This document shows, piece by piece, positions 10,386 through 21,522 of a stretch of DNA of 64,000 nt. Within the stretch, counting starts at the first letter, position 1, and each line of letters opens with the position of its first letter. This DNA comes from Coccinella septempunctata (lineage: Eukaryota; Arthropoda; Insecta; Coleoptera; Coccinellidae): contig NC_058197.1 of assembly GCF_907165205.1 (NCBI RefSeq), positions 14,996,266 through 15,060,265 of the forward strand, written 5' to 3'. Made by a program: the position numbers and the translations under genes. The notes below the pieces were generated by a model that worked only from the letters and a program-made list of their open reading frames with translations, did not search any database and had not been told where the DNA came from.

Positions 10386-12390
10386 TAGGTATTCGATGTC
10401 TCATACTCCAAGTGTCGATACCCCCAATCAATACTGTCTCCTAAGTAAACTTAGGTATGTAGTGACAAACTTATTTTATAATCGATATAATCGTTCAACT
10501 GTTGTGCAATTTCTGGTAATTCATTTCGAAACAGTGATTCCCGAGATGCGCAGGTTTCTGATACTCCGCCAGACAATACTTGGCCGTCATTGTGAGCACG
10601 TTAAACGTACACAGATATCCTGCAGACAAAACTATCGCACAATTTACTCGATTACTCTATTCCCGACTCATTTAAATGATTTAAAACCGTACCACATTAC
10701 TCACATTGTATAAATCACATGTTATACAGATCGTAAAGTGATTAACAGGAAAAATTAGGGACGCACCATCAGATTTATGGGGAAAAGTCACAAGGAAAAT
10801 AGCGGAATGATGCATATTCAAGAAAGGTACGAGAGGCTGCATTCGACAAGTGATTTGGCAAAGATTTGAGGTTATAAATCGACCTATTTTCGTGTTGTTT
10901 CCGTGAGGTTGGGAACAGTGATGAACGGCTATTTACAGGTCCGCAACGGTTTGTTATGGTTTTCTAGTCTTGGATGGATGCAGTTTACGAAATGCGAAGG
11001 AGTATTCCCGACAAGAATTCCTCAATTTCGCGTGTTTTGATACTAAAAAACAGGCTGGAAATTTCACTTTATTCCGAGGATAAAATTAAAATTGGAAAAA
11101 AGCAATAATTTCATCTACCAAAAATCAATGTCGAGTATTCGTGAAACTTGTAAAATTTCAATGGTCTGAGTCCGAATATAAAAACTGTAAAATGTTTCGA
11201 AACTCGTTCATGAAAAAATAACAACTGATTTGGAATTGAAAAGATGAAAAGAATGAAATAAATAAACACAAACTTCAATAAGAGCAATATGAAAGATTTA
11301 ACCATGAAACGAAGAGAACTCACCTTTCGAAGACGTGCCTGCTATCAGCTTTCAAACCTGTGGACAAGGAGAAAAATATATGAGTAACGAGTTTTTCTTA
11401 ACGCTGAAATTGACATTTTAAATGTTTTTATCGTTTAAACGTCATAAGATTAAACAACAAAGTTACCCACGAAAAATGGGAGATGCAGAATCGATGCTCA
11501 ACTTTACTCACCCTGTATACGAACCGAGCGATTTTAATTAACGGAAAACGTACGTATTTCGAATGCACCAGATCCATGCAGGCCATTAAACGTGAAATAT
11601 CTAACACACGTTCCCCGTTACCGGCTTTAATTCGAATTTTGGGCGATAATTCAGAATTTCGATCTAACAAGAAAGTATAAATCTATCAAACGGGTCGGGA
11701 GTGTTGGACAGATTTATGGAGATAATGAGTCAATTCCCGCTCAGCCAAAATAGAAAACGTACGTTCGATGCGGCGGGCGCCTGTTGCACACAGAGATATA
11801 CAGGGTGCGCCTTGCGAATCGATACCGATATCAATTTCAACCATTTTTCCTCGGCAAAGTGTGCAGTGGAACAAGGATCCATGTATGAGAACAGGAAAAT
11901 CAGATTGTGAATGTTCAGGGTCACTAAGATCATCAGGATTGCATACTCCTTATTATTTGTGTCCGGGTTTCTTTGGTACTGTTTGAAATAACAATAATTA
12001 GATCTAGTCTTAATTTGCGTTTTTTCTTCACGATGCAATAAAAAATGTCTGATGCTCATGATACTGAAAGTGCGAAACCATATGGTTTGTATATGGTTCG
12101 AATGAGTAAAATGCACTCTACTAACGTGTAATAATGGCCCATACTCATGAGCATTAAGTGCTCTAACCGAAACTCAGTGAAGCACTGTCAAGCACTGAAT
12201 GAGCTTCTGTCATTCGACTTTCGTGTAATACTCACGCCGATACCCACATGACCATCCATACTCAATGCATAATTGAAGTAAAAACAGAATTATATAATTC
12301 TAACTAACATGAGTTGAACAACTTTAGCCCACATAAAGACGTTATTGTGACAATACACGTGTTTTACAACTCATGTAAGTGAAAATCATC
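10386..12390. other. Unique stretch with short candidate exon and two CAGGGTG ends
   Basis: No recognised protein. 'actcaccctgtata' lies at 11506-11519 and 'atatacagggtgcgcc' at 11796-11811, oriented as the outer ends of two elements facing away from the 280 bp between them. A 34-nt splice-flanked candidate exon (11324-11357) is listed separately. Confidence 0.3.
11324..11357 (-). other. Candidate 34-nt internal exon (weak)
   Basis: On the minus strand a strong acceptor context (ttctccttgtccacag) precedes 34 nt that end in AG followed by GTGAGT. Only one frame is open (LKADSRHVFE, phase 1 in, phase 2 out). It lies about 16 kb downstream, on the same strand, of the signal-peptide-like exon at 27593-27701. 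The two phases do not join directly. A comparable pair on the plus strand at 31192-31225 inside LINE debris shows that such pairs can arise by chance. Confidence 0.15.
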
Positions 12391-13494
12391 AAAAATTGGA
12401 GTATCGAGCCATAATCAAGTACCTGTATTCAAAAGGGTTAAGAGGTAAGCAGATTTACGAAGATATGCTTAATACTCTTGGTGATCAATGTCCTTCGTAT
12501 GCGACCGTGAAAAACCGGACTACAAGCTTCGAAAGAGGTAAATTTTCCATTGAAGATGATGACCGATCGGGATGGCCAGTTTCTGTGTCAGTCCGCGAAA
12601 ATATCGATGCAGTTCCTGACATGGTTTTATCAGACCATCGAATTGGGCTAAAACGGATATCTGAAGCACTGAATATTTCATACGAACGCGTTCATCATAG
12701 AGTTCACGTCAATTTGGACATGAGGAAAATTGCTGCAAAATGGATCCTCAAATGCTTGAATGTTGACCAAAAGCGTGCAAGGGTAGAAGCATCGCGTTCG
12801 ATCTGTGCTCGATTTGAAAACGATGTGGACTTTTTAAACCGAATTGTTACTATGGATGATACTCGGGTACATTTCTACGATCTAGAAACAAAGCAACAAT
12901 CGATGGAATGGCGACACTCTGGTTCTCCGAGACCTAAGAAGTTTCGTGTACAAAAATTGGCTGGAAAAGTTCTTGTTTCAGTTTTTTGGAATTGACATGG
13001 AGTAATCATGATTGATTTTTTGGATAAGGGCACCGGAGATTACTATTCGACATTACTGACCACTATACGGGAAAAAATTAAAAAGAAAAGACGCGGAAAG
13101 CTATCCAGAGGTGTTTTGTTTTTGCAGGACAACGCCCCTGCACACAAATCTCATGTTTCCATTCGAAAAATACGTGATTTAGGGTTTGAATTACTAGAAT
13201 ACTCCCCTTATTCACCAGATTTGGCCTCATCCGACTATCATCTCTTTCCTCAGCTGAAAAGTTTCAAAACTCGTAAATTTTCTTCCAACAAGGAGGTAAT
13301 AAAAGCTGGGGAGCTCTGGTTTGCGGAGCAAGAGGAACATTTTTTTTTGAAAGGTCTGGAGACGTTGCAGGTTAGCTGTACTAAATGTATCCAATCAGGA
13401 GGAGAATATGTTGAGTAGTAAAATATTTTAACATTGAAATTGTGTTTGGTTCTATAGTAGGCTAAGAATTTTTCAATATATCCTCGTGTATCAA
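12391..13494 (+). mobile_element. Mariner element, copy 1 (irritans-like), lacks a clear 5' end
   Basis: The 3' end, 'ttcaatatatcctcgtgta' at 13476-13494, matches the reverse-complemented end of copy 3 (41148 onward) and the end of copy 2 near 39170, defining the right terminal repeat. No matching left repeat is seen upstream of 12391, so the 5' UTR and terminal repeat are lost or badly eroded. It carries a nearly full transposase with one in-frame stop. Confidence 0.8.
12396..13418 (+). pseudogene. Mariner transposase, one stop codon, DD34D otherwise visible
   Basis: The N-terminal half (199 codons) has the mariner helix-turn-helix region (YLYSKGLRGKQIYEDML) and the 'DDRSGWPVSVSV' linker. 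The first catalytic Asp is in TMDDTRVHFYD (residue 154; most relatives read TMDETW). An in-frame TGA follows FWN. The second half restarts with HGVIMIDFL and carries the second Asp in LFLQDNAPAHKSH. The third Asp lies 35 residues later in YSPDLASSDYHLF, giving DD34D spacing. A gap of about three residues at KGTGDYYS compared with copies 2 and 3 is a further lesion. Similarity suggests the irritans subfamily; this is inference. Confidence 0.85.
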
Positions 13495-14370
13495 TTGAAT
13501 ACTTTGCAGCCCACAGTTATTGGCATGACAAAAATATGTGATTCAAGATGAGATTGACATCTGACAAATTCATCTGTCACTTCTATACTCAGACTCCCAG
13601 AACGAAGTCCAATACCTGAAAGTAGCCGGACCTTTCCTCATCCCAGGAGGAAAAAAATACGTGTAAATAACCCAAATGGCATCGATGCGCCTATATATGC
13701 AAGAGCGACCATTCTGTGTCGATACAATGCGAGATACGATTGTTTTATCGTCGGGGCCGGGTAATAATCATTTGTGAACAGGACTGCTACGTCCGAAGAA
13801 CAACATCTGATCGTTAGTAGATACCTACGGTTCGATGGTCTCGACTTTTTACGGCCCATTTACGGGAATATATTCAGCCGGTATCCATCTACACGAATTG
13901 ATGGTCGGAATGTTGTAAGATGCCGTCTTTAAATCCGAACAGATATCGATAAATTTTTAGCCCGATCCGTAATCGGTGTCTTTTCCGATCCGGAAGATCT
14001 ATACGTAGACCGGCGGGTTGAGTTCTTCAATTACACGGTGATGCGTCTGATGCACTCTGTATAATGGCTTCGCGAAGCTACACATTGTGTGAGTACAGAC
14101 TCACATAAGTCGACACGGGAGATTTGTCTGCGACGGCTAGAGAAGCAGGAACTAGGAGAACTCAGCCTCCACTAGCTCTACTGAAAGCTAGGGGCGAAAA
14201 GCTACCCCTAATATGCAATACACATTTAAGTACATATAGAGTCTCGGCCACTAGATGTTATGTTACGTTTTTACGAGTTTAAATAGCAGGATTTTTATCT
14301 TAATATCTAGGACAAGAGTTCTTAAATGTCATTTTTCAATACATCTATGAATATTACGATAGGCAAGAAA
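13495..14370. other. Unique block, CpG-rich from about 13620 to 14080
   Basis: No transposon protein or host exon is recognised. The CG-rich part ('cggcgggttgagttcttcaa' and neighbours) contrasts with the AT-rich surroundings. Confidence 0.3.
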
Positions 14371-14487
14371 TATATGTACAAGTTCGATGTCCAGTGGGGA
14401 GATCTCTGAAACTAGAATAGCTAGAGCAAAACCCATGACACATTTCCGAGCAGTTTTTCGGAGAAACAAAAAATGATGCAAACCGTA

Positions 14488-15505
14488 GTGTGTTGTGTCC
14501 TTACTGTTCAATATTTTCGCCACAGCTGTCTCTATAATTGCTGACGTGAGTATGCCTGTAAGAGGTGTTGAAAGAGGATTCAGATTTGATGGAGGCCTGT
14601 TCATCCTGAAGCGCCTCAGAGCAAAAACCCGTTCAAAGTTTATCACGGAACTTCAATATGCAGACGACTGCGCACTCATCGCTAGCAGCCCAGAGGATCT
14701 ACAGATAATGCTGGACACCTATAAACATATAGACGAATCTTTAAGCCTTAGACTCAATATCGACAAAACCAAAATCCTGGTTGAGCAGTTCAAATACTTG
14801 GGAAGCTTCATAAATACTAGGACTAACCTAGACACGGAAATAAACAATCGTATCAATTCGGGATCACGGGCATTCTGGAAGCTAAAGGACAGAGTGTTTC
14901 AAAATCACGACCTCAATCTGAAGATCAAGATCTGTTAACAAAGCAGGTGTCCCACCAACGCTTCTTTACGGAAGCGAAAGCTAGATGCCCTACAGGAAAC
15001 ATATTGAACAGCTTGGACAAACGCAACAATGTCATCTAAGACAAATAATGCACATCAGATGGTTCCACAAAGTTTCGAATGCAGAAGTCTTGCAACGCGC
15101 GAGTTGTAAAACAATTGAGACTCAAGTAACGAAGGCCCGAAGCCACATTCTGAGGATGCAAGACACAAGACTCCCCAAAATAGCTCTGTATGGCGAATTC
15201 ACAGAGGGGGCTCGGAAACCAGGAGGCCAGTATAAGCCGTTCAAAGATTTACTGCATCAATCCCAGTTAATGCCAATAATAACTGGGAACAACTAGCGTT
15301 AGACAGGTCACTGTGGAGGTCTTTGGTGCACAGTTATAATGGAGAATCGAGAAGGATACAGCGGCGGTCAGATCTGGTTGGTGACTATCCATGCCCGGAG
15401 TATGGAAGGATCTGTAGGTCACAGTTGATTCTCTTCAGTCACAGTAGGGCACACAGTCGCAATTAGCCCTAAAAGATTATAAGTCTGTTCGCACCGTTTT
15501 TTTTG
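14488..15505 (+). mobile_element. LINE with C2H2-like tail, copy 1 (5'-truncated)
   Basis: A 5'-truncated non-LTR retrotransposon inserted into the left arm of the fold-back element. It starts inside the reverse transcriptase domain and ends with a 3' UTR whose last part matches copies 3 and 4 ('attataagtctgttc'). Four further copies lie at 17096-17625 (-), 33145-34110 (+), 41691-41960 (+) and about 47750-48352 (-). All five retain only the 3' part. Confidence 0.7.
14495..15430 (+). pseudogene. LINE reverse transcriptase C-terminal part with zinc-finger-like tail
   Basis: The frame contains LLFNIFATA, then the polymerase motif LQYADDCALIA with the catalytic Asp pair, then LNIDKTKIL and FKYLGSFI, all standard motifs of non-LTR reverse transcriptase. 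About 20 residues before FKYLGS are missing relative to copy 3 (which has SPPESLQTDISLQDETL). After a frame break near 14935 the protein continues with IEQLGQTQQCHLRQIM, HILRMQDTRLPKIALYGEF and a terminal CPECG…SHRRAH-type C2H2 unit that is better preserved in copies 2, 3 and 4. The clade is not assigned with confidence. Inactive. Confidence 0.75.
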
Positions 15506-15984
15506 TTCGAGTTATTGGCAGAAAATTCTGACGATCTCGAAAAGTTCTTATAACTTTTTTGTCTTTGAAGTTACATATCTGAAACTTGAACCTTCTACAG
15601 GCACCTTTTCACGTAGAATCCACTGACAAGCTCAAAAATATTTTCATTCCGAATCATAAGGCGAGCTATTTTTTATTGAATTTCTTATTTTTGAATTGGA
15701 AAAAATCTTTAGTCAGTAGACTCTACGTATAAAAGTGCCTGAGAAGGTTCAAGTTTCAGGTCTGTAACTTCAAAGACGACAAAATTATGGGAACTTTTCG
15801 AAATAGTCGAAAATCTCAATTTTTGCTGATAACACAAAATCGAAGAATCGTAGGAGACTTCGGTTTTCACCATTTATTTGTTTCTTTGAAAAAAAGGTTA
15901 TAAACGTGTCCTCGGTTTTGCTCTAGCTCTTCTAGTTAGCGAGATTCCCTCACTAGACATCGAATTTGGGACACTCTGTACATT

Positions 15985-16730
15985 ATGAATTTTGATACCC
16001 AGGTGTATGAAGAGGCTCAGTTTCCCTTGCCTCCTCTGACGACCCACTCTTAGGATTGAGTACAATTGGAAGTAATTTATTCCACGAGAGAAATATCTAT
16101 CTTTTGAGTATTGGAGATGCTTTGGTACCCTAAAACAACGTAAATCTGAAGAGAGATCAGTGAAATTGAACAGAATCCGAACGAAAATCGAGTAATCAAA
16201 TACCGGATCTCGACAATAATAGAATAGACGCCAGATCTTCTCCCAAACAACGCGTTTACATTTTGGGGGCTTCTGAAAAATTTTTTCACGGATTCCACCA
16301 CGGGATCCAAGGCATAAATCGACCAAGAAAGACATTGTGCTTACGGAGGCAAGAAAACGGGGCCCATATTGCTCTTCCCTCCGCGCCCCCGAAACATCTC
16401 ATCAATATTCTCGATGGATTCCTGTAAAATGTAAACTGTCCACCTTCCGAGAAAGGTGACACATTTTTTCCCTCGACGTGTAAATCAACCGGTGTATGCT
16501 ACTACAGGTGTCCGATCGGAGATAAAGTCGAGATTATTACATTCTGCCCGTTCGTGATCTCACCCGAGCCAGGGGCGGTACGTGGTTTCAACAGGGGGGG
16601 GGCTGAAAATACCGAGGGATTCTGGAAATTCCACGCTAGGTCATCAGGAGAAGTTGAAGTACGATAAGAACAGTTTTCATAAGTCAAAACGACCTAATAT
16701 GAGGTCGAAACTGATTTAAGAAAAATCTCT
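15985..16730. other. Unique stretch, nothing recognised
   Basis: Minus-strand open frames at 15898-16335 overlap the fold-back end and show no recognisable domain. A G-run sits at about 16590-16605. No repeat partner was noticed. Confidence 0.3.
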
Positions 16731-16945
16731 GTACAGGGTGTGAATGAATAATTGCGAAAAAAATTTAGGAAGGGAGATTCCTTGTCAAAATGTAGTATGA
16801 AAAATAAAAAACGACTAATTTTAGGGGATAAATTCCGAGGGATGTAACTGGAAAGAGGAAATCTCCTGGCAAAAATCAAAAATAGTGGTCTCTCCGAAAA
16901 TCTTTGACCAAATTTTGTGGCATTCATTCCGGGACACTGTGTACG
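16731..16945. mobile_element. Short MITE with GTACAGGGTG / CACTGTGTAC ends
   Basis: The left end gtacagggtgtgaatgaat and the right end (reverse complement acacagtgtcccggaatgaa) are imperfect inverted repeats about 215 bp apart. No frame of note. The ends are of the same CAGGGTG type as family A and the large fold-back, although the interior is unrelated. Confidence 0.5.
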
Positions 16946-17095
16946 TACTTCGAAATGGAGTGAGTGAATAATGATATTTTTTTAAGAGATTGTAATTGCG
17001 GGAAAAAAGAAATTGAATAATAGTTTTTTATACCCCTTAAGCCTCCTTGTAACAGCCGAGAATTCTCTACCAGATTCTGGTAAGAAAATGGCAGA

Positions 17096-17625
17096 GATTT
17101 CTTTCCATTCCATTGCTGTATCCCGTTACCGGGAATAAATCTACAAAAAGAAGGAAAAAAAATTGCGAACAGACTTGTAGTCTCTTAGGGCTAGTTGCGA
17201 ACGTGTGACCTCCTGTGACTAAAGAGACCCAACCGTGACCTGCAGATCCTTCAACACTCAGGGCATGGATAGTCACCAACCAGATCTGGCCGACGCTGTA
17301 TTCTTCTCGAGTCTCCATTATAACTGTGTACCATAGACCTCCACTGTGACCTGTCTAACTCTAGTTGTTCCCAGTTATGATTGGCATTAACTAATTTTAG
17401 GTATTGATGTAGTGTATCCTTAAACCGCTTATAGGGGCCTCCTGGTTTCCGGACTCTCTCAGTGAATTCGCCATATAGAGCTATTTTGGGTAGTCTTGTG
17501 TCTTGCATCCTCGGAATGTGGCCGCTCCATCTGAGTCGGGCCTTCGTTACTTGAGTCTCAATTGTTGTACAACTCGCGCCCTGCAAGACTTCTGCATTCG
17601 AAACTTTGTGGAACCATCTGATGTG
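17096..17625 (-). mobile_element. LINE with C2H2-like tail, copy 2 (3' fragment)
   Basis: On the minus strand the protein reads TIETQVTKARLRWSGHIPR, MQDTRLPKIALYGEF, RFKDTLHQ, then DLVGDYPCPEC. The next codon is a stop, so the second half of the zinc-finger unit is in another frame. The 3' UTR ends in a 'ggatacagcaatggaatgg'-type tail. The RT core is absent. Confidence 0.7.
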
Positions 17626-17888
17626 CAGAGATTATTTTGTATGCAACTGAACAGAGAATTCTACCGAAAGTGCGTATGTAACGGTAAAGAATTCACGGCG
17701 CATGAATTCTCGAGTGAATTCTCTAGAGGATTCTCGGCTGTCGCAAACCGGCTTTAGATAATAACTGAATCGAGCAATGCAATGATTTTTCTAACTACTC
17801 TTTTTTCTCTGTTCAATATGATATACTGTAGATAAAAACACGTACCTATTCAAGGATAAGTATGCGTTGAAATATTAATTTCATGACT

Positions 17889-18555
17889 TATACATGATGA
17901 ATCTTTGACTCGTACAACTATTTTAACAGTAGATTCTTGAGGTCAAAAGAAACACTTTATTTCTATAACATTTTTCCGATATGGCTCTGACGAAAAGATA
18001 TAGCCATTTCAAGTTTTCATAATGAACTGTGCTACCTTCAGAATACTAACTAAATCTGTGACACTACATATCTGTGGATCTTTTAAAAAGTGTCTAAAAG
18101 GTCTGAACACCCAATTTCTCGAATTCCACAGACATTTTTTATTTTTGAAGATCAAATTACTCGAAAACGGCGCATTATACGAGAAAATATAAGGAACACC
18201 TAGGTACTTTCATTTCACAAAACGTACAAATATTCATTAGATAGCATCCATCTTAGTAGTTTCAAGAGTTTTGGTATTTTTATGGTACGTAATGGTCATG
18301 ATGAGAAAACTGGGTGATATCTTGTGTTCGTAAAAGATTCATCAAATAAATGAAAAACTATATTCCGAAATTCATTTCATTCGATAAAACCTTTTGTGGG
18401 GTGAAACTAACAATAACATTTTTATGGTTTTTCAACATCCTGAATCTTCCAAACCAAACCGATTCAGAAAAAATGGCAAAGGAAAAAAGCGATCCTTTGG
18501 ACCTCAAGAATCTTTTGTTGAAATATTTTTACGCGTCAAAGACTCATCCTGCGTT
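17889..18555 (+). mobile_element. Family A TIR element, copy 3
   Basis: The left end 'gaatctttgactcgtacaac' and 'cagtagattcttgaggtcaa' pair with the right end 'acgcgtcaaagactcatcct'. The interior matches copies 1, 2 and 4. The terminal CCTGTATA has decayed to cctgcgtt. It is followed by unique DNA. Confidence 0.7.
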
Positions 18556-20278
18556 GGATTTTCGACGGGAAAAATATGGTGGCTGCACGCCACTGCCCCT
18601 GTATCCCTTGTCATTTCTTTTCCCGATATTTATTCCTAACCGATCCCGAGAAATATCGTCTTGAATATTAATCCAGCGTATCTTTCTCATATCTACCTGT
18701 CGATGGTCACCAGTATTTGTCGAAATGAAAACGGATAAAAATAACACAAAACATTAATTCTTCGCGTCTTATCAGATCAGGTCTTGATTAATTTTCATTC
18801 CTTCAATTTGAATCGTTCACTTCTCGGACCATCCTTGATCAGATACCAGAACGGAGGAGTGAATGATTGAAGAACACTCTGGAGAATATGCATAAAACTG
18901 ACAGCGAGAAGTTGAACAGCTTTCTCGTCATGTTATGAGCACATTTTTCATTCCATAATATTGGTTTATTATTCTCGATAACTAGCAGGCCAATATATCA
19001 TATAAAAATCATAATAATACGTCACGAGTAATTTTATGAAAGCCCCCTCCACAATATATCAACGACTGAAGGGAATCAGGCAACTTTTTCATCACCGAAC
19101 CATTAAAGTTCATCCAAAACCCTGAATTCCACTCAATTCAACCAAATTTTGGTATTAGCAACAATTTCTACGCAGCTCTTCTAGGAAACTCCGTTTTTTC
19201 TGGATGATAACACGCTGCCATGTAGATCCTACTAGGTGAACGCCATATTTGTAACAGTTATCATTCATAAAAAAATTGAACGGAATATTACCGGGAAAAT
19301 TGCGAGGTTAAACAAACCCTGAAAGCTCGGCGTTGATCAACTACCTCCCATAGGGCCATCTAGTCGGCCTGGAAACGCTACAGTAGCGACAGACCGTACG
19401 TTCGCGAAAATAGAATTCTCGGAAAACGCAACGAGCGAGAAAATCAACACAAAGGGCCCTTTCGCGACGGCCGCTTCTCGGAAAAACGTCCGCTGCGAGC
19501 GCGTTCAATACCATCGCTACCCCGAGTACGATTCCGAACTTCCACGAAACCATTTAATCCGATAAAGAACCAATCTAGGACGACAATCCCGATAGTTTCG
19601 ATATCGCGGCGCGCTCCGGCGATAGACAACCGATGATTCCCGGCCCGAGAGCGTCGGGTATGGCTAGCCGCCTTTGATGTCGTCCCATTGAAGTACGCCG
19701 CGGTTGGTCTTGCTCCCGAGAAGCGGCACGCTGCGCTTCCATTTCGGGGCGCGAGAAGGAGGACGGTCACAATGGGATGGTTGCGGCTTGCTGGGACGCT
19801 GATAGTTCGTATCTAATCGAAGGATTCGGGTTATATTATTGGTATTATTAGATATCGATGACGATAGGGAAATATTAATAACGGTCGGGGAAGATCGATC
19901 TGAAGGGTACGGGAGGTTGGACAATGAAATGTGCCATGCAGAGTTGATTAAAATCGATTTTCTTTTCAGATTGGATCATTTGAGTCGCCACATGTCATCA
20001 AAATGCTATTTCCCATAGAAATAAACAAGATAATATCACCTACCACTCTATACGCAGACAAATAGTGGGGGTGGAGTAAGTGCAATAAATTCAGTAAATC
20101 AAAGATTTTTTCTCTGTTTTTGGTATGAGAAATTGTTACACAGCGTTTCCAAAATCTGTGTGTGATATGACGTCATCGATAGTTTTCTAAATGGCAGCCC
20201 TAATTTTTTATGATATATTTCACAGGGTGTCCGGATTTAACTTTAATACAGGGTTATAGTGAAATCTGTTTAGTTTAA
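18556..20278. other. Unique stretch with CpG-rich block 19330-19930
   Basis: The flanks are AT-rich. The central 600 bp is strongly CG-rich, with overlapping minus-strand open frames (19341-19924) that show no domain and look compositional. Promoter, enhancer or old exon are all possible; none can be supported. Confidence 0.35.
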
Positions 20279-21001
20279 TACAGGGTGTTTTCAAACGCAC
20301 CTTAACAGAAGGTAGAAGTCGTCGAAACAATGTAAAATATTCAAGATAGCTGAGCTACAACCCCTAGAAGTTCTACAAAATTCACTTCGGCATCGGAAAA
20401 ACGAAACAAAGCATAAACATATAGTTGGACAATGAATGGTTCAATATATTCGAGTCTATCTGATTAGTTGCATCAGGTCACTTGAAAAAATCGTTGTATC
20501 GTGCGATTTATGGTGAAAACAGTGTGAAAAATTGAGACAGTTTATTGAAAGTGCACATGTTGACAATGTGCTTTTATTGTAAGCCTATTTCATCCCATTT
20601 TTACGACGATTGTTGTAGAATACGAACAAGAGGAAGATTGTGACCATTGTCCAAAAATTTGTGAATTACTCGAAAATTCTATTTTTTTACACTTGTTCCT
20701 AAGTATTTTTCTGTCTCAATAATGAGAAAAACTAGGTAATCCTATGTACATTTTCATCTACAAGTAAAAATCGAAAGGGCCAAAATCCTTGATCAAACCA
20801 AATTTGGTTGAGTCATCGCGAGACAATTTCCTATTCATTTGCGATAACAAATGATCTAGGGTCGTATTAGGATAGTAATCAATTTTTTGTCAACTTCCTT
20901 ATTTTGAAAGTTTTGTAAAGGTGATTTTTGATGGAACGCTTATTTTGATAAGTTCTACCCTTTGTTAAAAAAACAACCTCACCTTTAAATACACCCCGTA
21001 T
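20279..21001. mobile_element. TIR element, family B, copy 1
   Basis: The left end tacagggtgttttcaaacgc, followed by 'ccttaacagaaggtagaag', pairs with the right end, whose reverse complement reads tacggggtgtatttaaaggt and then 'aacaaagggtagaac'. The left 190 bp is clearly related to 37843-38005, which flanks mariner copy 2, sharing 'cccctagaagttc' and 'ggacaatgaatg'. No transposase. Confidence 0.6.
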
Positions 21002-21302
21002 ATTTCACGGGGTGGTTCTAGCGATCAAAAGATGAAGAAAACTCCATATCAACTCAGTGCGCTGGAGCCTCTTCAACAAAATCTCAAAAATCTAGTAAAT
21101 ATGCAATAGCTGTGTCAAAATTTGATTGATCCTAGTAAAATTTAGTTCATAGGAGGTGTTGGATAAACTGAATGGTCCAGTTATAAAAAAATGGCCTGAC
21201 TCTGATCAGTGGCAGATATACAGGGCGAGTCTCTGACACTTTCAAATATTTCAGAAACAGATTTTTGATTGAGGAGATAGTTTAATGTCTGAAGTTTAAT
21301 AT

Positions 21303-21522
21303 CATGAAAGTTTTGACGGCATGCAGACAGGAATTGAATTCTGAAAAAAGTACCTCCCAGAGCAGGATTCGAACCTATTATCCCCCTATTACCGGTCAGC
21401 CCGGGTAGCTCAGTTGGGAGAGTACCTGAACGGTAATCGGGGGGTCGTAGGTTCGAATTCTGCTCTGGGTGGTACTTTTCTCAGAATTCAATTCCTGTCT
21501 GCATGACGTCAAAACTTTCATG
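21303..21522. repeat. Imperfect hairpin, 92-bp arms around a tRNA-like centre
   Basis: The left arm (21303-21394) is the reverse complement of the right arm (21431-21522) with about nine mismatches and no length change. The 36-nt spacer holds the 5' half of the tRNA-like sequence. The left arm therefore carries an antisense copy of the tRNA 3' half. Confidence 0.85.
21399..21470 (+). tRNA. tRNA-like sequence (72 nt, GGT in anticodon position), probable pseudogene
   Basis: A cloverleaf can be drawn by hand. The acceptor stem GCCCGGG pairs with TCTGGGT using three G-U wobbles. The D arm is GCTC/GAGT with the A-box text TAGCTCAGTTGG. The anticodon stem is CCTGA/TCGGG with loop ACGGTAA. The variable loop has 5 nt. 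The T arm is GTAGG/TCTGC around TTCGAAT, matching the B box GGTTCGAATTC. Position 33 is C rather than the near-universal T. GGT (Thr) is an unusual anticodon for a eukaryotic nuclear gene, where AGT is normal. Together with its place in a hairpin inside a MITE, this points to a tRNA-derived repeat rather than a working tRNA. Confidence 0.5.

Larger units (their letters stand above)
14371..15984. mobile_element. Fold-back TIR element interrupted by a LINE
   Basis: The left arm is in two pieces (14371-14487 and 15506-15637). The right arm (about 15708-15984) is its reverse complement throughout. Paired landmarks are 'tagctagagcaaaaccc' (about 14421) against 'ggttttgctctagctc' (about 15915), and 'tgaaacttgaaccttcta' (about 15580) against 'gaaggttcaagtttca' (about 15743). 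Removing 14488-15505 restores a continuous arm of about 250 bp. The outer right end 'gggacactctgtaca' resembles the CAGGGTG/TA type. No transposase; probably a non-autonomous DNA transposon. Confidence 0.7.

Noticed and set aside
19341..19924. Three overlapping minus-strand frames in a CpG-rich block
   Set aside because: Several frames are open at once, which is typical of CG-rich composition. Sequences are low-information and match no family.
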